NCBI RefSeq assembly: GCF_000006685.1
Contig: NC_002620.2
Coordinates: forward strand, 712,588 to 776,587
DNA length: 64,000 nucleotides
Source of the DNA: Chlamydia muridarum str. Nigg
Lineage (GTDB): Bacteria; Chlamydiota; Chlamydiia; Chlamydiales; Chlamydiaceae
Direction: 5' to 3'
Shown here: positions 27,440 through 36,799 of the stretch, one piece after another
Layout of the letters: every line of letters starts with the position of its first letter
How positions within the stretch are numbered: position 1 is the stretch's first letter
Notes under the pieces: model-generated
Database searches by the model: none
Seen by the model: only the letters and a program-made list of their open reading frames with translations
What the model was told of the DNA's origin: nothing
Program-made: the position numbers and the translations under genes

Positions 27440-28932
27440 TACATCGCTTATCTTCCTTATGGATAAGACTATTGAATTCCTGCTCCGTTTTTCAAAGGCA
27501 ACATCCCTTTTTCATTGGTGGAGCTTACTGGTTTGCAGGCATACTCGCTCATGAAGCTCCTATCTGCTGCGCACTCCTGATTGTAGCGCTCCATCCTTTT
27601 ATTCCCAAATACTGCGTAAAAACTCTCTTCTTCTTTTTTCTTTGTTTTGGCTGCCCACTACTCTTTTCTCCTTTTGGAACTTCCACTTCAAATAAGCAGT
27701 TCACCGTTCCTGCTTCAAAAATACGCGTAGATAAAGGTCCTGCTTCCGGTTACTTTTTAGTTAAGAAAACAGGTAACAGAGCCTATTCAAGCATAGCTCT
27801 CTCTCTGGAAACAGAGAATAAACACTTCTATCAGGACCTTCCTTGTTCTCTTGTTTCCTCTACTCCATTGAATGAGCAGACCATTTATCATCTACAAGGA
27901 ATCATTTCCAAATCTTCATATCCCATTACTTTTCGCGTATCCAATCTTATAGAGAAAACAGCCCTCAGTGCTCCTAAACTAAAAAATAACCCTTTTTCTT
28001 TTTTCCCTATTTTCAAAGAAAACTTCCGTAAGAGCCTCCACAAGAAGCTCATTAACTTATTTCCTAACCAAGACATCGGAAGATTTTCTTCGAGTTTGAT
28101 CCTTGGAACCCCTCTTCCCTACAAACAGAAAGAACTATTCAAAAGTAAAGGTCTCTCCCATCTTTTTTCTGTATCAGGATGGCATTTTTCATTGTTTGCC
28201 AACGTGCTATTCTTCGTATTAGGGGATATCCCTCCCAAAAAGCGTGGGCTGCTTGTGATGTTTCTATTATCTCTTCTCAATCTGGTTTTCCCAACCTCTC
28301 CATCTGTATTTAGAAGCTGGTTCTCTTCTATTCTTTTCTGCTTAGCTCCTTTTTCTATAGGATACTGCTCTAGCTTAAATCGCTTAGGCATTAGTTTTAT
28401 CTGCTGCTCTCTGATTTTTCCTCTATCATCCCCAGCTTTAATACTGAGCTTCCTAGCAACTTTAGGTATCTTATTTTTCTATACCCCTCTGCTACGTTTC
28501 TTTTATTCCCCCTGGAAATTATTATTCGGAAATCGATGGTTTCTCTTTCCTATTCGTTTTTTGTTTACAACACTATCTATCTCGATTGCTGCTCAACTTT
28601 TTATCATTTTTCCCATGATTCGAATGTTTAAAATTCTTCCTTTAGATGGGCTTATCTACAACTTATTCTATCCAACACTCGTTGTACCAATCTTCCTGCT
28701 GATACCTTTATCCTTTTTCATTCCCCTTCTATCTCGATTTTCTGAATCTTATATCGCATGGATCCTTACTCTTAACTGTCTGCACGCTCCTAATATCCTG
28801 ATCTCATTAACATCAGCGCCCCTATCTTTAGAATGGATCTCTCTTTTCTCCATTCTTCTCTTTTATCTAGGCGTCTTTTTATCTACAGGAAAAGCTTCTA
28901 ACCCATCTGTAAACCACTCGATTATCATCTGA
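27400..28932 (+). CDS. comEC: ComEC/Rec2-type DNA uptake channel, without nuclease domain
   Basis: Up to 510 residues. The frame begins at ATG 27400 inside the divergent upstream gene; TTG 27472 (NSCSVFQRQHPFF) is a plausible true start giving 486. ComEC forms the inner-membrane channel for incoming single-stranded DNA. Seen: two N-terminal membrane segments, a soluble OB-like region (about residues 105-200), then the competence domain with GTPLPYKQKELFKSKGLSHLFSVSGWHFSLFANV and about eight membrane segments. The C-terminal metallo-beta-lactamase domain of B. subtilis ComEC (776 residues) is absent. The C. trachomatis counterpart (CT339) has been reported as needed for DNA uptake. Confidence 0.88.
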   Translation: MLSHLCTTAFLTSLHRLSSLWIRLLNSCSVFQRQHPFFIGGAYWFAGILAHEAPICCALLIVALHPFIPKYCVKTLFFFFLCFGCPLLFSPFGTSTSNKQFTVPASKIRVDKGPASGYFLVKKTGNRAYSSIALSLETENKHFYQDLPCSLVSSTPLNEQTIYHLQGIISKSSYPITFRVSNLIEKTALSAPKLKNNPFSFFPIFKENFRKSLHKKLINLFPNQDIGRFSSSLILGTPLPYKQKELFKSKGLSHLFSVSGWHFSLFANVLFFVLGDIPPKKRGLLVMFLLSLLNLVFPTSPSVFRSWFSSILFCLAPFSIGYCSSLNRLGISFICCSLIFPLSSPALILSFLATLGILFFYTPLLRFFYSPWKLLFGNRWFLFPIRFLFTTLSISIAAQLFIIFPMIRMFKILPLDGLIYNLFYPTLVVPIFLLIPLSFFIPLLSRFSESYIAWILTLNCLHAPNILISLTSAPLSLEWISLFSILLFYLGVFLSTGKASNPSVNHSIII

Positions 28933-28940
28933 ATCACTCC

Positions 28941-28971
28941 AAAAAAAAGCGCTCCCATGAGAGGGAGCGCT
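28941..28971 (-). terminator. Intrinsic terminator of the E1 dehydrogenase gene
   Basis: AGCGCTCCC (28948-28956) pairs perfectly with GGGAGCGCT (28963-28971). On the minus strand it is followed by T8. It sits 25 bases past the stop of the dehydrogenase gene and also separates it from the convergent comEC. Confidence 0.85.
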
Positions 28972-28996
28972 ACTCTAAAGGAAGTACTCAAGAAAT

Positions 28997-31033
28997 CTAA
29001 AACTCTGCCAATGATTTCGCTTCTTGAAAGATCATTTCTTTCTGTGGAAGAACTTCATTCTCTAACACCTTGGAATAAGGAATAGGGGAATGCCGCCCTC
29101 CTATACGTTTGATCGGAGCATCTAGATATCTATAAGCTCTTTCCGCTACCAAAGCCACAAGCTCGCTACCAAAGCCACAAAACTCTGAAGCTTCGTGAAC
29201 AACCAGCAATTTCCCTGTCTTTTTCACAGATTCACACACGGTAGCAAAATCACAGGGAACGATTGTTCGTAAATCAATCACCTCGACAGAGACCCCTAAT
29301 CCTAAAAGATCCTTCGCAACCTCTACACTCATAACTAGGGACATTCCCCAAGAAACAATCGTTAAATCCGTTCCTGAGTGCACAATACGAGCTTTACCAA
29401 AAGGAAGAACATAATCAGAAGAAAATACAGGCGTTGTACTAAATGCCCGTCGCTGATACAAGGCCTTGTGTTCCAAAAACACTACAGGATTAGGATCACG
29501 AATAGCTGCTTTCAATAAAGCTTTCGCATCAGCAGCATTTGAAGGATATGCTACCTTTAATCCTGGGCAATGGGCAAGAAAAGCTTCTATATTCTGAGAA
29601 TGATAAGGCCCCCCTTGAATATACCCTCCGCAAGGAGTTCTTATCACAATAGGCATCTCCCACTCTCCTGCGGAGCGATAATAGATACTCGCTGCCTCAG
29701 AAAACAACTGGTTGATACCTGGCCAGATATAATCAGCAAATTGAATCTCTGCAACAGGCTTATGGAAGCCATCAAAAGCCATTCCAATCGCAGTTCCAAT
29801 AATGGTAGCTTCCGCCAAAGGTGTATTGAAACAACGATTTCTTCCAAATCGCTCCGTCAGAGTTCTTGTAACCCCAAAAACCCCTCCTTTATTCCCAGCA
29901 ACATCTTCACCAAAAACAACAACACCGGGATCTCTATGCATCTCTTCAACCAAAGCCTCGGTTATCGCATCACGCATAACCCGAGGCTCTGATCCCTGTA
30001 AAGAAGCGGACTCTAAGGAATTTTCATAGTCGATCAAGGAAACATTATAGGGAGCAAAAACCTCATGTTTGGTAGCCCCTTTACAATGGAAAGGCGTAGA
30101 CTCAGCAAGCTCACAAGCCTTGCTAATCGTTTCTTGAAGCTCTTCCTTAATTTGCTCAATAGTCTCTTGAGCAACTCCAAAATCATCAATCAGAGATTTT
30201 TCTAAACGAACCAAAGGATCTTGTTCTTGACAGTACAGCAATTCTTCTTCAGAACGATATTTAGTCTGGTTATCTGAATTGCTATGAGACTCCAACCGCA
30301 CAACATCGACGATTACTAAGGCGGGAATATGGTGATGTCTTGCATCAGAAACTGCGCAATCAAAAGTTTGTGTCAACGCAGACAGATCCCCCCCATCTAC
30401 TTTGTATGTCGCAAGGCCAGAATAGCTCTTCCCAAGCGCTACCAAATCTGCTCCACATTGATCAGCAAAAGGAACTGAAATCGCCCATTGATTATTTTGT
30501 ATAACAATCACAAGCGGGAGCTGATGCAAAGATGCAAAATTTAACATCTCATGGAATTCCCCTTGCGAAGTAGATCCGTCCCCTCCCGATACATAAACGA
30601 CTTCATTTTTCCCAGAATTTTTAACCGCCCAGGCACGCCCAGCTGCTTGCAAAAACTGTGTCCCAACTACACTAGACTGGCAACATATACGAAGTTTTTT
30701 ATGAGAATAATGGTAGGGCATCATTCTGCCATCAGAATGATTTTGTGTCGTTCGAGCTAAAAAAGAAGCAAAAATCTCAGAAAGATCACATCCTAACCCT
30801 AGAGGGAATCCTTGGTCCCGATAGTAAGGAAATGCCCAGTCCTTGCCTGGAATCAAACTCTTTGCCGCCACAACGCCTGCAAGCTCATGACCAGCGCAAG
30901 ATAGTTGAAAGGAGCCGCCCGAACCACTTTGACGAGATAACAACAACATCTTCCGCTCAGAGAATCTTAAAGTCCATGCCAACCTAAATACATTCTCAAC
31001 AGCAGAATCTAATTGATATATGGAGTGTCTCAC
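28997..31033 (-). CDS. Fused E1 alpha/beta 2-oxoacid dehydrogenase (CT340-like)
   Basis: 678 residues, a natural fusion of both E1 subunits of a pyruvate or branched-chain 2-oxoacid dehydrogenase. The alpha part (about 1-330) has the TPP motif GDGSTSQGEFHEMLNFA with NNQWAIS, YRDQGFPLG and HSNSDNQTKYRS. The beta part (about 345-678) has VFGEDVAGNKGGVFGVTRTL, PLAEATIIGTAIGMAFDG, EIQFADYIWPGINQL, RTPCGGYIQGGPYHSQ and HEASEFCGFGSELVA. It resembles branched-chain (BCKDH-like) fusions more than PdhAB. From memory, Chlamydia also has a separate pdhABC locus, so this is a second E1. dnaJ lies 34 bases upstream on the same strand. Confidence 0.92.
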   Translation of the reverse strand: MRHSIYQLDSAVENVFRLAWTLRFSERKMLLLSRQSGSGGSFQLSCAGHELAGVVAAKSLIPGKDWAFPYYRDQGFPLGLGCDLSEIFASFLARTTQNHSDGRMMPYHYSHKKLRICCQSSVVGTQFLQAAGRAWAVKNSGKNEVVYVSGGDGSTSQGEFHEMLNFASLHQLPLVIVIQNNQWAISVPFADQCGADLVALGKSYSGLATYKVDGGDLSALTQTFDCAVSDARHHHIPALVIVDVVRLESHSNSDNQTKYRSEEELLYCQEQDPLVRLEKSLIDDFGVAQETIEQIKEELQETISKACELAESTPFHCKGATKHEVFAPYNVSLIDYENSLESASLQGSEPRVMRDAITEALVEEMHRDPGVVVFGEDVAGNKGGVFGVTRTLTERFGRNRCFNTPLAEATIIGTAIGMAFDGFHKPVAEIQFADYIWPGINQLFSEAASIYYRSAGEWEMPIVIRTPCGGYIQGGPYHSQNIEAFLAHCPGLKVAYPSNAADAKALLKAAIRDPNPVVFLEHKALYQRRAFSTTPVFSSDYVLPFGKARIVHSGTDLTIVSWGMSLVMSVEVAKDLLGLGVSVEVIDLRTIVPCDFATVCESVKKTGKLLVVHEASEFCGFGSELVALVAERAYRYLDAPIKRIGGRHSPIPYSKVLENEVLPQKEMIFQEAKSLAEF

Positions 31034-31067
31034 AGCAGCTCCCTCTTAGGTAAAAAGATCCTTCTTT

Positions 31068-32246
31068 CTATACAGCAAAGTCAGAAAAAAAACCTTTAAT
31101 TTTGTCTAAGAAACTACGTTTTTTAGGGAAATTTTCGGCTTTTTCCGTCTCAGAAAACTTCCTCAACAACTCTTTTTGCTCATTAGACAAATGCTGAGGA
31201 GTCTCCACTGATATTCTTACCAAGAGATCCCCTCTAGCTTTCCCATGTACATTAGGGAATCCCTGTCCTCTAACTTTAAGGACTGTTCCACTCTGAATAC
31301 CCTCGGGAATATTTAAACGACAGGTTCCCTCTTTTAATAAAGTAGGGATTTCCTTCTTAATTCCTAAAGCAGCATCAACAAATCCAATGGGAAGCTCTAA
31401 AACTAGATCATCTCCGTGACGTTCAAAAACTGGATGTGGTTCTACGTCAATAAAGATATAGAGATCCCCGGCAGGAGCTCCATTTTGCCCCGCGTCTCCA
31501 TAGCCTTCCATCTTAAGTCTCATTCCAGAGTCTACCCCAGAAGGAATATTGACATGAACGCTACGTTTGTCCTTAATGCGGCCTTGGCCTCTACATTCGG
31601 AACAAGGATCTGTAATAACTCTACCTTCCCCACTACAATCTGGGCAGGTAGAAGCCATAGAGAAGAAGCCCCGGCTTTGGACTACTTGACCTGAACCTTT
31701 GCATCGATCGCAAACCTTCACGCCTTTAGAGGTTTTCGCTCCACTACCAGAACAAGCATCGCAAGATTTATAACCAGAAACAAGAAGCTCTTTTTCAACG
31801 CCTTTTGCTGCTTCTTCAAAGGACAAAGTAATATGTACTTTTTTACTAGCTCCCTGCCGAGCACCTTCAGATCCCCCTCGCATCCCGAAAGCTTCTCCAA
31901 GGCCTCCAAACAACCCCTCAAAGAACCCGCCTCCATTACCGCCAAAGTCTCCTCCAAAGGCTCCCATAAACGTTCGTAAAGCATCTTCCATGTTGCCCAT
32001 GCCAGCGCCACCAAATCCACCAGCCCCAGCAAATGGCCCGTCTTTACCATAACGATCGTAAGACTCCCGCTTCTGTGCATCGCCTAATACTTCGTAAGCT
32101 TCAGAAACTTCTTTAAAACGTCGCTCCGCTTCAGCATCCCCAGGATTCTTATCCGGATGGTACTTCACCGCGAGCTTACGATATGCTTTTTTTATTTCTT
32201 CAGGAGTAGCAGTCTTAGCTACACCCAGTATAGTGTAGTAATCCAT
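31068..32246 (-). CDS. dnaJ: Chaperone DnaJ (Hsp40)
   Basis: 392 residues. Stimulates the DnaK ATPase and delivers unfolded clients. The J domain shows YHPDKNPGD with the HPD motif, then comes a Gly/Phe-rich region (about 70-140). Four zinc-binding repeats follow ([32 protein letters not shown]), then the client-binding domain [20 protein letters not shown] and a 30-residue basic tail. rpsU ends 25 bases upstream on the same strand. Confidence 0.97.
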   Translation of the reverse strand: MDYYTILGVAKTATPEEIKKAYRKLAVKYHPDKNPGDAEAERRFKEVSEAYEVLGDAQKRESYDRYGKDGPFAGAGGFGGAGMGNMEDALRTFMGAFGGDFGGNGGGFFEGLFGGLGEAFGMRGGSEGARQGASKKVHITLSFEEAAKGVEKELLVSGYKSCDACSGSGAKTSKGVKVCDRCKGSGQVVQSRGFFSMASTCPDCSGEGRVITDPCSECRGQGRIKDKRSVHVNIPSGVDSGMRLKMEGYGDAGQNGAPAGDLYIFIDVEPHPVFERHGDDLVLELPIGFVDAALGIKKEIPTLLKEGTCRLNIPEGIQSGTVLKVRGQGFPNVHGKARGDLLVRISVETPQHLSNEQKELLRKFSETEKAENFPKKRSFLDKIKGFFSDFAV

Positions 32247-32271
32247 GTTGAAACACCACTAACAGAGATTT

Positions 32272-32448
32272 TTAACGACCACGATACTTGGCAGCAGCTT
32301 TAGACTTTGCTCGTTTTTTAACAGAAGGTTTGTCGTAGAATCTATGAGACTTAGAAGTTTTCAAAATTCCTTCTTTGTCAATTTTTTTCTTCAAAATTCT
32401 TAGAGCTCGATCTATAGGCTCTCCAACTCTAACTTTAACACTGGGCAT
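32272..32448 (-). CDS. rpsU: 30S ribosomal protein S21
   Basis: 58 residues, translated by hand from ATG 32448 to TAA 32272: [20 protein letters not shown] followed by [20 protein letters not shown] and a basic tail ending AAAKYRGR. It matches S21 in length and composition; S21 helps mRNA selection on the small subunit. It is followed by dnaJ on the same strand, an order I recall from C. trachomatis. Confidence 0.96.
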
Positions 32449-32647
32449 GAATAACCTTATTACGTGATTAGTTTTATTTTAATAACGCGCGCCTAGCTCG
32501 AACGCACTGAAGACCGGGGATTGTAGCACCACTTTTATTTAGGCTTCAAGAGATACTTAGGTTATACAACCTAATTTGAATTATCAAAATTATCTAACAA
32601 GTAAATAAAGCTCTTGAAAGGGGCCTTTCCCCTAAACGAAAATTGCT

Positions 32648-33280
32648 TTAAAAAAAGGAAGACACACTTCGATAGTCCAAACATAGTGGAGAGTTATTAG
32701 ATAGAACAAACTGTGCCACAACATATTTACGAATTCGATCGATACAAGGCGCTACTTGTTTCACCGAAATACGTGGGGAAAAAAGTTCTATAAAGTGCGT
32801 TGGGTCTGGGGTGACTACCTGACAACATCCTTTGTCTAAACAGTACTCAAGAGCTTCGGAATAGGACAATAAAATTCCAGGAGCAGCGTCCTTATCATTG
32901 AGTAAAAATCCATCAATAGAAAGCTCCGAATTCAGAGCTACTACCCCACCCTTTTTCCCAAGAGGCAACACAAGAGCTTCCTCTTTACTATCAATAGAAA
33001 GATAGCCCTCTAGGGAACTATATCCGACTAAAGGCACATTTTTAGCCAATGAAAGCCCTTGAGCAAAGGAAACTCCTACCCGAGTCGCAGAAAACCCTCC
33101 GGGACCAACAGATACTCCAATACCTTGAAAGGGCAAATCCAAATTGTTAAAAATAAAATTTAAAACCGGGCCTTGATCTGAACCTGTGGGTAGAGACCAG
33201 ACTTCTAAAACAGCTTGACAATCCACGTAGGCCAAGAATGGTTGTGAACCCGAAGTGTCAATAACAAAGTACTTGTGCAC
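32648..33280 (-). CDS. tsaB: TsaB (YeaZ), tRNA threonylcarbamoyladenosine factor
   Basis: 210 residues from the GTG at 33280 (VHKYFVIDTSGSQPFLAYV), which has TTGGAG about eight bases upstream. A longer frame starts at ATG 33310, but TsaB proteins normally begin at this strand of the fold. TsaB dimerises with TsaD in the complex that makes t6A37 in ANN-decoding tRNAs. The family signature GVSVGPGGFSATRVGVSFAQGLSLA is intact. The protein is of the ASKHA fold but too short for activity alone. It is divergent from lon across about 300 bases. Confidence 0.88.
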   Translation of the reverse strand: MHKYFVIDTSGSQPFLAYVDCQAVLEVWSLPTGSDQGPVLNFIFNNLDLPFQGIGVSVGPGGFSATRVGVSFAQGLSLAKNVPLVGYSSLEGYLSIDSKEEALVLPLGKKGGVVALNSELSIDGFLLNDKDAAPGILLSYSEALEYCLDKGCCQVVTPDPTHFIELFSPRISVKQVAPCIDRIRKYVVAQFVLSNNSPLCLDYRSVSSFF

Positions 33281-33586
33281 GGCCCAAACTCCAAGCTGAT
33301 TTAAAATCAAGAATTATAGCCGTTAAAACTGTTTTAATTCAAAAATTAATTCACTGAAATCAAAAACAAATGTCCTTTTACTAAAAACTTGTTTATAATT
33401 CGATAAAATAGGCCTTCCCAAAAGTTTCTCCGTGTGACGATTTTGTAAAAACCACGCCATACTTTCTCGTGTTAGATGCACTAATTGTTGTGATTTTGTA
33501 GTATATCAATAAGAAGAAGTAATATTAAAATGCGCACACAACCCTTGCTCTTCCAAGGATTTTGAACTAGTTGCCCAAGGATAATT

Positions 33587-36046
33587 GTGAACTCGACGAA
33601 TAATACAGACTCTCAAAATCTGGATCCGAATGCTTCAGAAGTCGAAAAACTTCTTGATGAATCCGCTGAGGCAGAAGAGAAGACAGATGACCATACTCCC
33701 CCCTCAGAACTTTTTATTCTTCCCCTGAATAAACGTCCTTTCTTCCCAGGCATGGCAGCCCCACTGCTAATAGAAGCAGGTCCTCATTATGAAGTGCTTA
33801 CTCTGCTTGCTAAATCTTCCCAAAAACATATCGGTCTCGTTCTAACTAAAAAAGAAGATGCCAACACCTTAAAAATTGGGTTTAATCAACTTCATCGAGT
33901 CGGCGTATCTGCGCGCATTTTACGCATTATGCCTATCGAAGGAGGCAGCGCACAGGTATTATTGAGTATAGAGGACCGTATTCGGATCGTTAAACCCGTA
34001 CAAGACAAATATCTAAAAGCCAAGGTCGCATACCATAAAGAAAATAAAGAACTGACTGAAGAGCTAAAGGCTTACTCTATTAGCATCGTATCGATTATTA
34101 AGGACCTTTTGAAGCTCAACCCACTATTCAAAGAAGAGCTTCAGATTTTCTTGGGGCACTCCGATTTTACTGAACCTGGTAAGTTAGCAGATTTTTCAGT
34201 TGCTCTAACTACAGCAACACGAGAAGAGCTTCAAGAAGTTTTAGAAACGACTGATATGCACGATCGCATAGACAAGGCTCTTGTTTTACTTAAAAAAGAA
34301 CTTGATCTAAGTCGACTACAAAGCAGCATTAATCAAAAAATTGAAGCAACCATCACAAAAAGTCAAAAAGAGTTCTTCTTGAAAGAACAACTAAAGACTA
34401 TAAAAAAAGAATTAGGTCTTGAAAAAGACGACCATGCTGTTGATCTCGAAAAATTTATGGAACGTTTAAACAAACGAGATGTTCCTCAGTATGCGATGGA
34501 TGTTATCCAAGATGAAATGGATAAACTACAGACATTGGAAACCTCTTCAGCGGAATATGCTGTCTGCCGCAACTATCTCGATTGGTTAACCATTGTGCCT
34601 TGGGGAATCCAAACCAAGGAATACCATGATTTGAAAAAAGCTGAATCTATCTTAAACAAAGACCATTATGGTTTAGAAGATATCAAGCAGCGTATTCTTG
34701 AGTTAATCAGTGTAGGCAAGTTAGCGAACGGAATGAAAGGAAGCATCATTTGCCTAGTTGGTCCTCCAGGAGTAGGGAAGACTAGTATTGGTCGAAGCAT
34801 TGCAAAAGTTCTTCACCGTAAATTCTTCCGATTTTCTGTAGGAGGAATGCGCGATGAAGCTGAGATTAAAGGCCATCGTCGAACCTATATTGGGGCCATG
34901 CCAGGAAAGCTTGTGCAAGCTTTGAAACAGAGTGCTATCATGAATCCGGTCATTATGATTGATGAGGTCGATAAGATCGGTTCCAGCTATCATGGAGACC
35001 CTGCTTCTGCGCTTCTTGAAGTATTGGATCCTGAGCAAAACAAAGATTTCTTAGATCATTATTTGGACGTTCGCGTTGATCTGTCCAACGTGCTTTTCAT
35101 TTTGACAGCAAACGTATTGGATTCCATTCCAGACCCGTTATTGGACCGTATGGAAGTATTACGTTTATCCGGATACATTCTGGAAGAAAAATTGCAGATA
35201 GCTACCAAATACCTTGTTCCGCGAGCAAGGAAAGAAATGGGACTTTCCGCACAAAACGTCTCCTTCCAGCCTGAAGCTCTCAAACATATGATCAATAACT
35301 ATGCTAGGGAAGCAGGCGTGCGTACACTTAATGAAAACATTAAGAAAGTATTGCGAAAAGTGGCTCTAAAGATTGTTCAAAATCAAGAGAAAAATCCTTC
35401 TAAGAAATCTCGGTTTACAATTACGCCAAAAAATCTACAGGATTATCTCGGCAAACCTATTTTTTCCAGTGATCGTTTCTACGAAAAAACTCCAGTAGGA
35501 GTCGCTACGGGCCTGGCCTGGACTTCTTTAGGAGGAGCCACCCTATACATAGAAAGCGTTCAAGTCCCCTCGTCATCAGGTAAAGCTGACATGCATCTAA
35601 CTGGTCAAGCTGGAGACGTCATGAAAGAGTCGTCACAGATAGCCTGGACGTACCTTCACAGCGCTCTAGAACGTTATGCTCCAGGACGACCATTCTTTGA
35701 AAAATCTCAGGTCCATATTCACATTCCTGAGGGAGCTACTCCGAAGGATGGCCCTTCTGCAGGGATCACTATGGTAACCTCGTTACTTTCTTTACTTTTG
35801 GATGTTCCCGTCCTGAATAACCTTGGCATGACCGGGGAACTCACCCTAACGGGAAGAGTATTAGGCATAGGCGGTATACGAGAGAAACTCATTGCAGCAA
35901 GAAGATCTAAACTCAATGTTTTGATTTTCCCTGAAGATAATCGCCGAGATTATGACGAACTCCCTGCCTATCTTAAAAAAGGCTTGAAGGTACACTTCGT
36001 TACGCACTATGACGATGTGTTCAAAATAGCTTTCCCTGGGGTCTAA
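33587..36046 (+). CDS. lon: ATP-dependent protease Lon
   Basis: 819 residues starting at GTG with AAGGAT just upstream. Degrades damaged and regulatory proteins. The N-terminal substrate domain begins FILPLNKRPFFPGMAAPLLI. The AAA+ module has GPPGVGKTS (Walker A), VIMIDEVDKIG (Walker B) and LTANVLDSIPDPLLDRMEV. The protease domain has the catalytic Ser in DGPSAGITMVTSLLSLL and a downstream Lys in GIREKLIAARRSKL. The N terminus carries about 40 extra acidic residues compared with E. coli Lon. A perfect terminator stem follows. Confidence 0.97.
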   Translation: MNSTNNTDSQNLDPNASEVEKLLDESAEAEEKTDDHTPPSELFILPLNKRPFFPGMAAPLLIEAGPHYEVLTLLAKSSQKHIGLVLTKKEDANTLKIGFNQLHRVGVSARILRIMPIEGGSAQVLLSIEDRIRIVKPVQDKYLKAKVAYHKENKELTEELKAYSISIVSIIKDLLKLNPLFKEELQIFLGHSDFTEPGKLADFSVALTTATREELQEVLETTDMHDRIDKALVLLKKELDLSRLQSSINQKIEATITKSQKEFFLKEQLKTIKKELGLEKDDHAVDLEKFMERLNKRDVPQYAMDVIQDEMDKLQTLETSSAEYAVCRNYLDWLTIVPWGIQTKEYHDLKKAESILNKDHYGLEDIKQRILELISVGKLANGMKGSIICLVGPPGVGKTSIGRSIAKVLHRKFFRFSVGGMRDEAEIKGHRRTYIGAMPGKLVQALKQSAIMNPVIMIDEVDKIGSSYHGDPASALLEVLDPEQNKDFLDHYLDVRVDLSNVLFILTANVLDSIPDPLLDRMEVLRLSGYILEEKLQIATKYLVPRARKEMGLSAQNVSFQPEALKHMINNYAREAGVRTLNENIKKVLRKVALKIVQNQEKNPSKKSRFTITPKNLQDYLGKPIFSSDRFYEKTPVGVATGLAWTSLGGATLYIESVQVPSSSGKADMHLTGQAGDVMKESSQIAWTYLHSALERYAPGRPFFEKSQVHIHIPEGATPKDGPSAGITMVTSLLSLLLDVPVLNNLGMTGELTLTGRVLGIGGIREKLIAARRSKLNVLIFPEDNRRDYDELPAYLKKGLKVHFVTHYDDVFKIAFPGV

Positions 36047-36062
36047 ACACGGCTCTTAAATG

Positions 36063-36098
36063 GAGTTCTCTGAGTTATGAAACTCAGAGAACTCTTTC
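36063..36098 (+). terminator. Intrinsic terminator of lon
   Basis: A perfect 14-base-pair stem, 36063-36076 with 36081-36094, closes on the loop ATGA and is followed by TTTCTATCCCTTTTCT. It starts 17 bases after the lon stop. Confidence 0.8.
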
Positions 36099-36163
36099 TA
36101 TCCCTTTTCTCAACAAATTCAAATTTAGTATAATTTGCCTTCAAAATAGTATAGGAGGCTATT

Positions 36164-36529
36164 GTGCAACTTCCCTCTATCATTCGCTCTTTCTTCCCCT
36201 CTCTTACCTCCTCTAATTCGATTAAAAAATCTCTTTATGAACAAACCGAACGCATTGTCAACAGGGCATACCTTATTCTGCTATCATTATCCACATTAGG
36301 AGTTATCTCTGGAGTGTTCCTCTCACTCACCTCTCCTTTACTAGGGGCAAGTATTTGTTTGATTTCTTTGGCCATTTTCTCTTGTCTACTAGTCCTATTC
36401 CCTCTACTCCCAGATGTTGCAAGAATAATCGTTCAAAAACGGACCCCCATTCCTACTCCCAAACACGCTCCATCAAACGTGTTAACAAAACACTTCAAAT
36501 CGATTAAACTAGACTTTAAATCCCATTAA
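36164..36529 (+). CDS. Putative small inclusion membrane (Inc-type) protein, CT345-like
   Basis: 121 residues, GTG start with a strong AGGAGG five bases upstream. A polar N terminus of about 35 residues is followed by one bilobed hydrophobic region, residues about 39-90 (AYLILLSLSTLGVISGVFL, a short turn LTSPLLG, then ASICLISLAIFSCLLVLF), and a basic Pro/Thr/Lys-rich tail. This is the compact form of the Inc signature. No other motif. Transcribed alone between the lon terminator and the rnz promoter. Confidence 0.72.
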   Translation: MQLPSIIRSFFPSLTSSNSIKKSLYEQTERIVNRAYLILLSLSTLGVISGVFLSLTSPLLGASICLISLAIFSCLLVLFPLLPDVARIIVQKRTPIPTPKHAPSNVLTKHFKSIKLDFKSH

Positions 36530-36595
36530 CAGGACTTTAAGAAAGCTCCCTTAACATTTTTAAACAAAAGACTATGGGTTCTAACGAGCTTTTGC

Positions 36596-36624
36596 TTGTG
36601 TTTAGGCATAATGCAAGATATAAT
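36596..36624 (+). promoter_or_regulatory. Probable sigma-66 promoter upstream of rnz
   Basis: TTGTGT (36596-36601), a 17-base spacer and a perfect TATAAT (36619-36624). The predicted start is near 36631, giving rnz a leader of about 170 bases. A hairpin-forming stretch (TAATTTCT with AGAAATTA, 36621-36658) overlaps the start region. Confidence 0.55.
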
Positions 36625-36799
36625 TTCTCTCCGAAACTCGAAGAGAGTTAAGAAATTATTTTCCCCCTACTTTATTGGCATTTTCTGGCAACAACCAGTT
36701 CTCGCTTCCCTGTCCTGTCTTTTTTCAAGAAAGGGAAATGGCTTTGCTGGGCATAATAATTTCACCTTTTAGAAATCTCTTCCTTAAAGAGGACATTGC

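Noticed and set aside
36621..36658. Riboswitch-like structure in the rnz leader
   Set aside because: The hairpin overlaps the predicted transcription start and matches no riboswitch class I know; more likely coincidental pairing in AT-rich DNA.
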